In this document: piece after piece, positions 4,839 to 5,157 of the stretch | Position numbering within the stretch: position 1 is the first letter of the stretch | How the letters are laid out: the number at the start of each line of letters is the position of its first letter | Program-made: the position numbers and the translations under genes | The notes under the pieces: model-generated | What the model was told of the DNA's origin: nothing | The model's input: only the letters and a program-made list of their open reading frames with translations | The model's database searches: none | NCBI GenBank assembly: GCA_003445555.1 | Contig: DMDI01000006.1 | Location: 1 to 5,157 of the forward strand | Origin: Desulfotomaculum sp. | Lineage (GTDB): Bacteria; Bacillota; Desulfotomaculia; Desulfotomaculales; Nap2-2B | Direction: 5' to 3' | Length of the DNA: 5,157 nucleotides

Positions 4839-4916
4839 ATGTCTTGGATCTATAAACTAAATAACTCAGAAAGAGGAATTGAAACTCTTTATAAGTGTTG
4901 GCATTACTTACCCTAA
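4839..4916 (+). CDS. Possible 25-residue small protein
   Basis: An ATG at 4839, ten bases after the previous small frame stops, opens 25 codons beginning MSWIYKLNNSERGIETLYK and ending at a TAA (4914-4916). The ribosome binding site is poor (GATGGTGAT). A 6-base inverted repeat AAAGAG / CTCTTT (4870-4875 and 4885-4890) lies within it. It may be chance, a coupled small gene, or a remnant of a longer one; no family is recognised. Confidence 0.18.
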   Translation: MSWIYKLNNSERGIETLYKCWHYLP

Positions 4917-4936
4917 AGATATTTTTTGGCCTGCCT

Positions 4937-4971
4937 AAGAGAGTCTGTCGAAAAACCCCCTATCTTTATTT
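4937..4971. mobile_element. Insertion-sequence-end-like motif, no transposase present
   Basis: The segment AGAGAGTCTGTCGAAAAA followed by five C (4938-4960) looks like the terminal inverted repeats of several transposon families, which often begin with a GAGTCTGTC-plus-A-run pattern. No matching inverted copy and no transposase reading frame occur in the window, so at most this is a solo end or relic. It sits at the boundary between the decayed-looking genes on the left and the new toxin-antitoxin unit on the right. A short AT-rich inverted repeat, TTTATTT / AAATAAA (4965-4980), follows. Confidence 0.25.
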
Positions 4972-5025
4972 GTAAATAAAATACCCAATAGCATTCAGTT
5001 ATGATCTGGTGTATGTCTCATCAGG

Positions 5026-5049
5026 GTAATTGCGTATAATACCAATTAC
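5026..5049. promoter_or_regulatory. Imperfect palindrome just upstream of the right-hand promoter
   Basis: GTAATTGCGTA (5026-5036) and TACCAATTAC (5040-5049) are inverted copies with one bulged base around a TAA centre. The palindrome ends three bases before the -35 hexamer at 5053, a plausible position for an operator that the downstream antitoxin or its complex could bind. Confidence 0.4.
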
Positions 5050-5052
5050 AGG

Positions 5053-5081
5053 TTGAATTAATAGTACAAAAGGGGTATAAT
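5053..5081 (+). promoter_or_regulatory. Sigma-A-type promoter of the Phd/YefM-type antitoxin
   Basis: TTGAAT (5053-5058), a 17-base spacer and a perfect -10 TATAAT (5076-5081) lie in front of the antitoxin start at 5117. The transcript would start near 5088, giving a leader of about 30 bases that contains the ribosome binding site. Confidence 0.65.
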
Positions 5082-5092
5082 TTTATTAAAAT
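5080..5092. promoter_or_regulatory. Perfect palindrome over the transcription start, candidate operator
   Basis: ATTTTA and TAAAAT flank a single T, overlapping the last bases of the -10 hexamer and the predicted start site. Phd/YefM-type antitoxins repress their own promoter by binding palindromes placed like this. An AT-only palindrome of this size can also occur by chance in AT-rich spacers. Confidence 0.35.
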
Positions 5093-5116
5093 ACTACTAT
5101 AAGAGGAGTTGATACC

Positions 5117-5157
5117 ATGCAGATTAAACCGTCCGCAAGCATCAGACAAAACTATAA
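5117..5157 (+). CDS. Phd/YefM-family antitoxin, N-terminus only
   Basis: Thirteen codons are visible before the window ends: MQIKPSASIRQNY. This is the characteristic opening of Phd/YefM-type antitoxins (a 'M-x-I-K/x-P-S-x-x-(I/L)-R-x-N-(Y/F)' start leading into the N-terminal DNA-binding fold). The start is fixed by a strong ribosome binding site AGAGGAG (5102-5108) eight bases upstream and by a good promoter. In the family this protein binds and neutralises a RelE- or Doc-type toxin encoded directly downstream, which would lie outside the window. With only 13 residues the family call rests on the motif alone. Confidence 0.7.
   Translation, partial: MQIKPSASIRQNY

Noticed and set aside
4872..4890. 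GGAATTGAAACTC, similar to the end of many CRISPR repeats (ATTGAAAC)
   Set aside because: There is only one copy, with no regularly spaced repeats nearby; it is a short hairpin in AT-rich DNA.
5035..5040. A second TATAAT upstream of the antitoxin promoter
   Set aside because: No -35 hexamer lies at 16-18 bases and the TG dinucleotide is one base off the extended -10 position; the hexamer pair at 5053-5081 is far better.

Overview
The window looks like an accessory stretch of a low-G+C Gram-positive (Firmicutes-type) chromosome, probably an anaerobic clostridium-like organism. The reasons are AT-rich spacers, strong AGGAGG-type ribosome binding sites, sigma-A-like promoters (TTGACA / TATAAT variants) and a lipoprotein signal peptide attached to an FtsX-type ABC exporter. 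No rRNA, tRNA or CRISPR array is visible, so the taxon is an inference from style only.

Layout. Minus strand, 1-800: the first codons of an unidentified gene (34 to 1) with its own promoter, then a two-gene toxin-antitoxin operon read right to left. Its antitoxin-like gene is 798-511 and its TumE/DUF6516-family toxin is 514-143, joined by an ATGA overlap. From about 820 to 1260 there is no convincing gene, only two short open minus-strand stretches that may be gene remnants, then a long inverted repeat that overlaps a plus-strand promoter. Plus strand, 1261-3831: three genes coupled by ATGA overlaps encode a lipoprotein with an OB-fold-like C-terminus, a MacB/FtsX-type permease, and the matching LolD/MacB-type ATPase. 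The ATPase frame is broken by one missing T in a T-run. Plus strand, 3920-4631: a strong promoter, a short remnant with an in-frame TAA, then a 170-codon helical (loosely phasin-like) gene interrupted by an in-frame TAG. Positions 4685-4916 hold a GC-rich structured element followed by two very small reading frames. The right edge (about 5026-5157) carries the promoter, palindromes and first 13 codons of a Phd/YefM-type antitoxin.

How it fits together. The central operon is a plausible self-contained export or envelope-remodelling module: the ATPase powers the four-helix permease, and a membrane-anchored OB-fold lipoprotein works outside the membrane. It is flanked on both sides by toxin-antitoxin genes. 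Three reading-frame lesions lie between 3440 and 4265: a frameshift at a T_TTT_TTC heptamer, an in-frame TAA and an in-frame TAG. Either the locus is decaying, the assembly has errors, or one or more lesions are recoded. The frameshift restores a perfect ABC ATPase and the TAG gene continues cleanly in frame, so these are the points most worth resolving.
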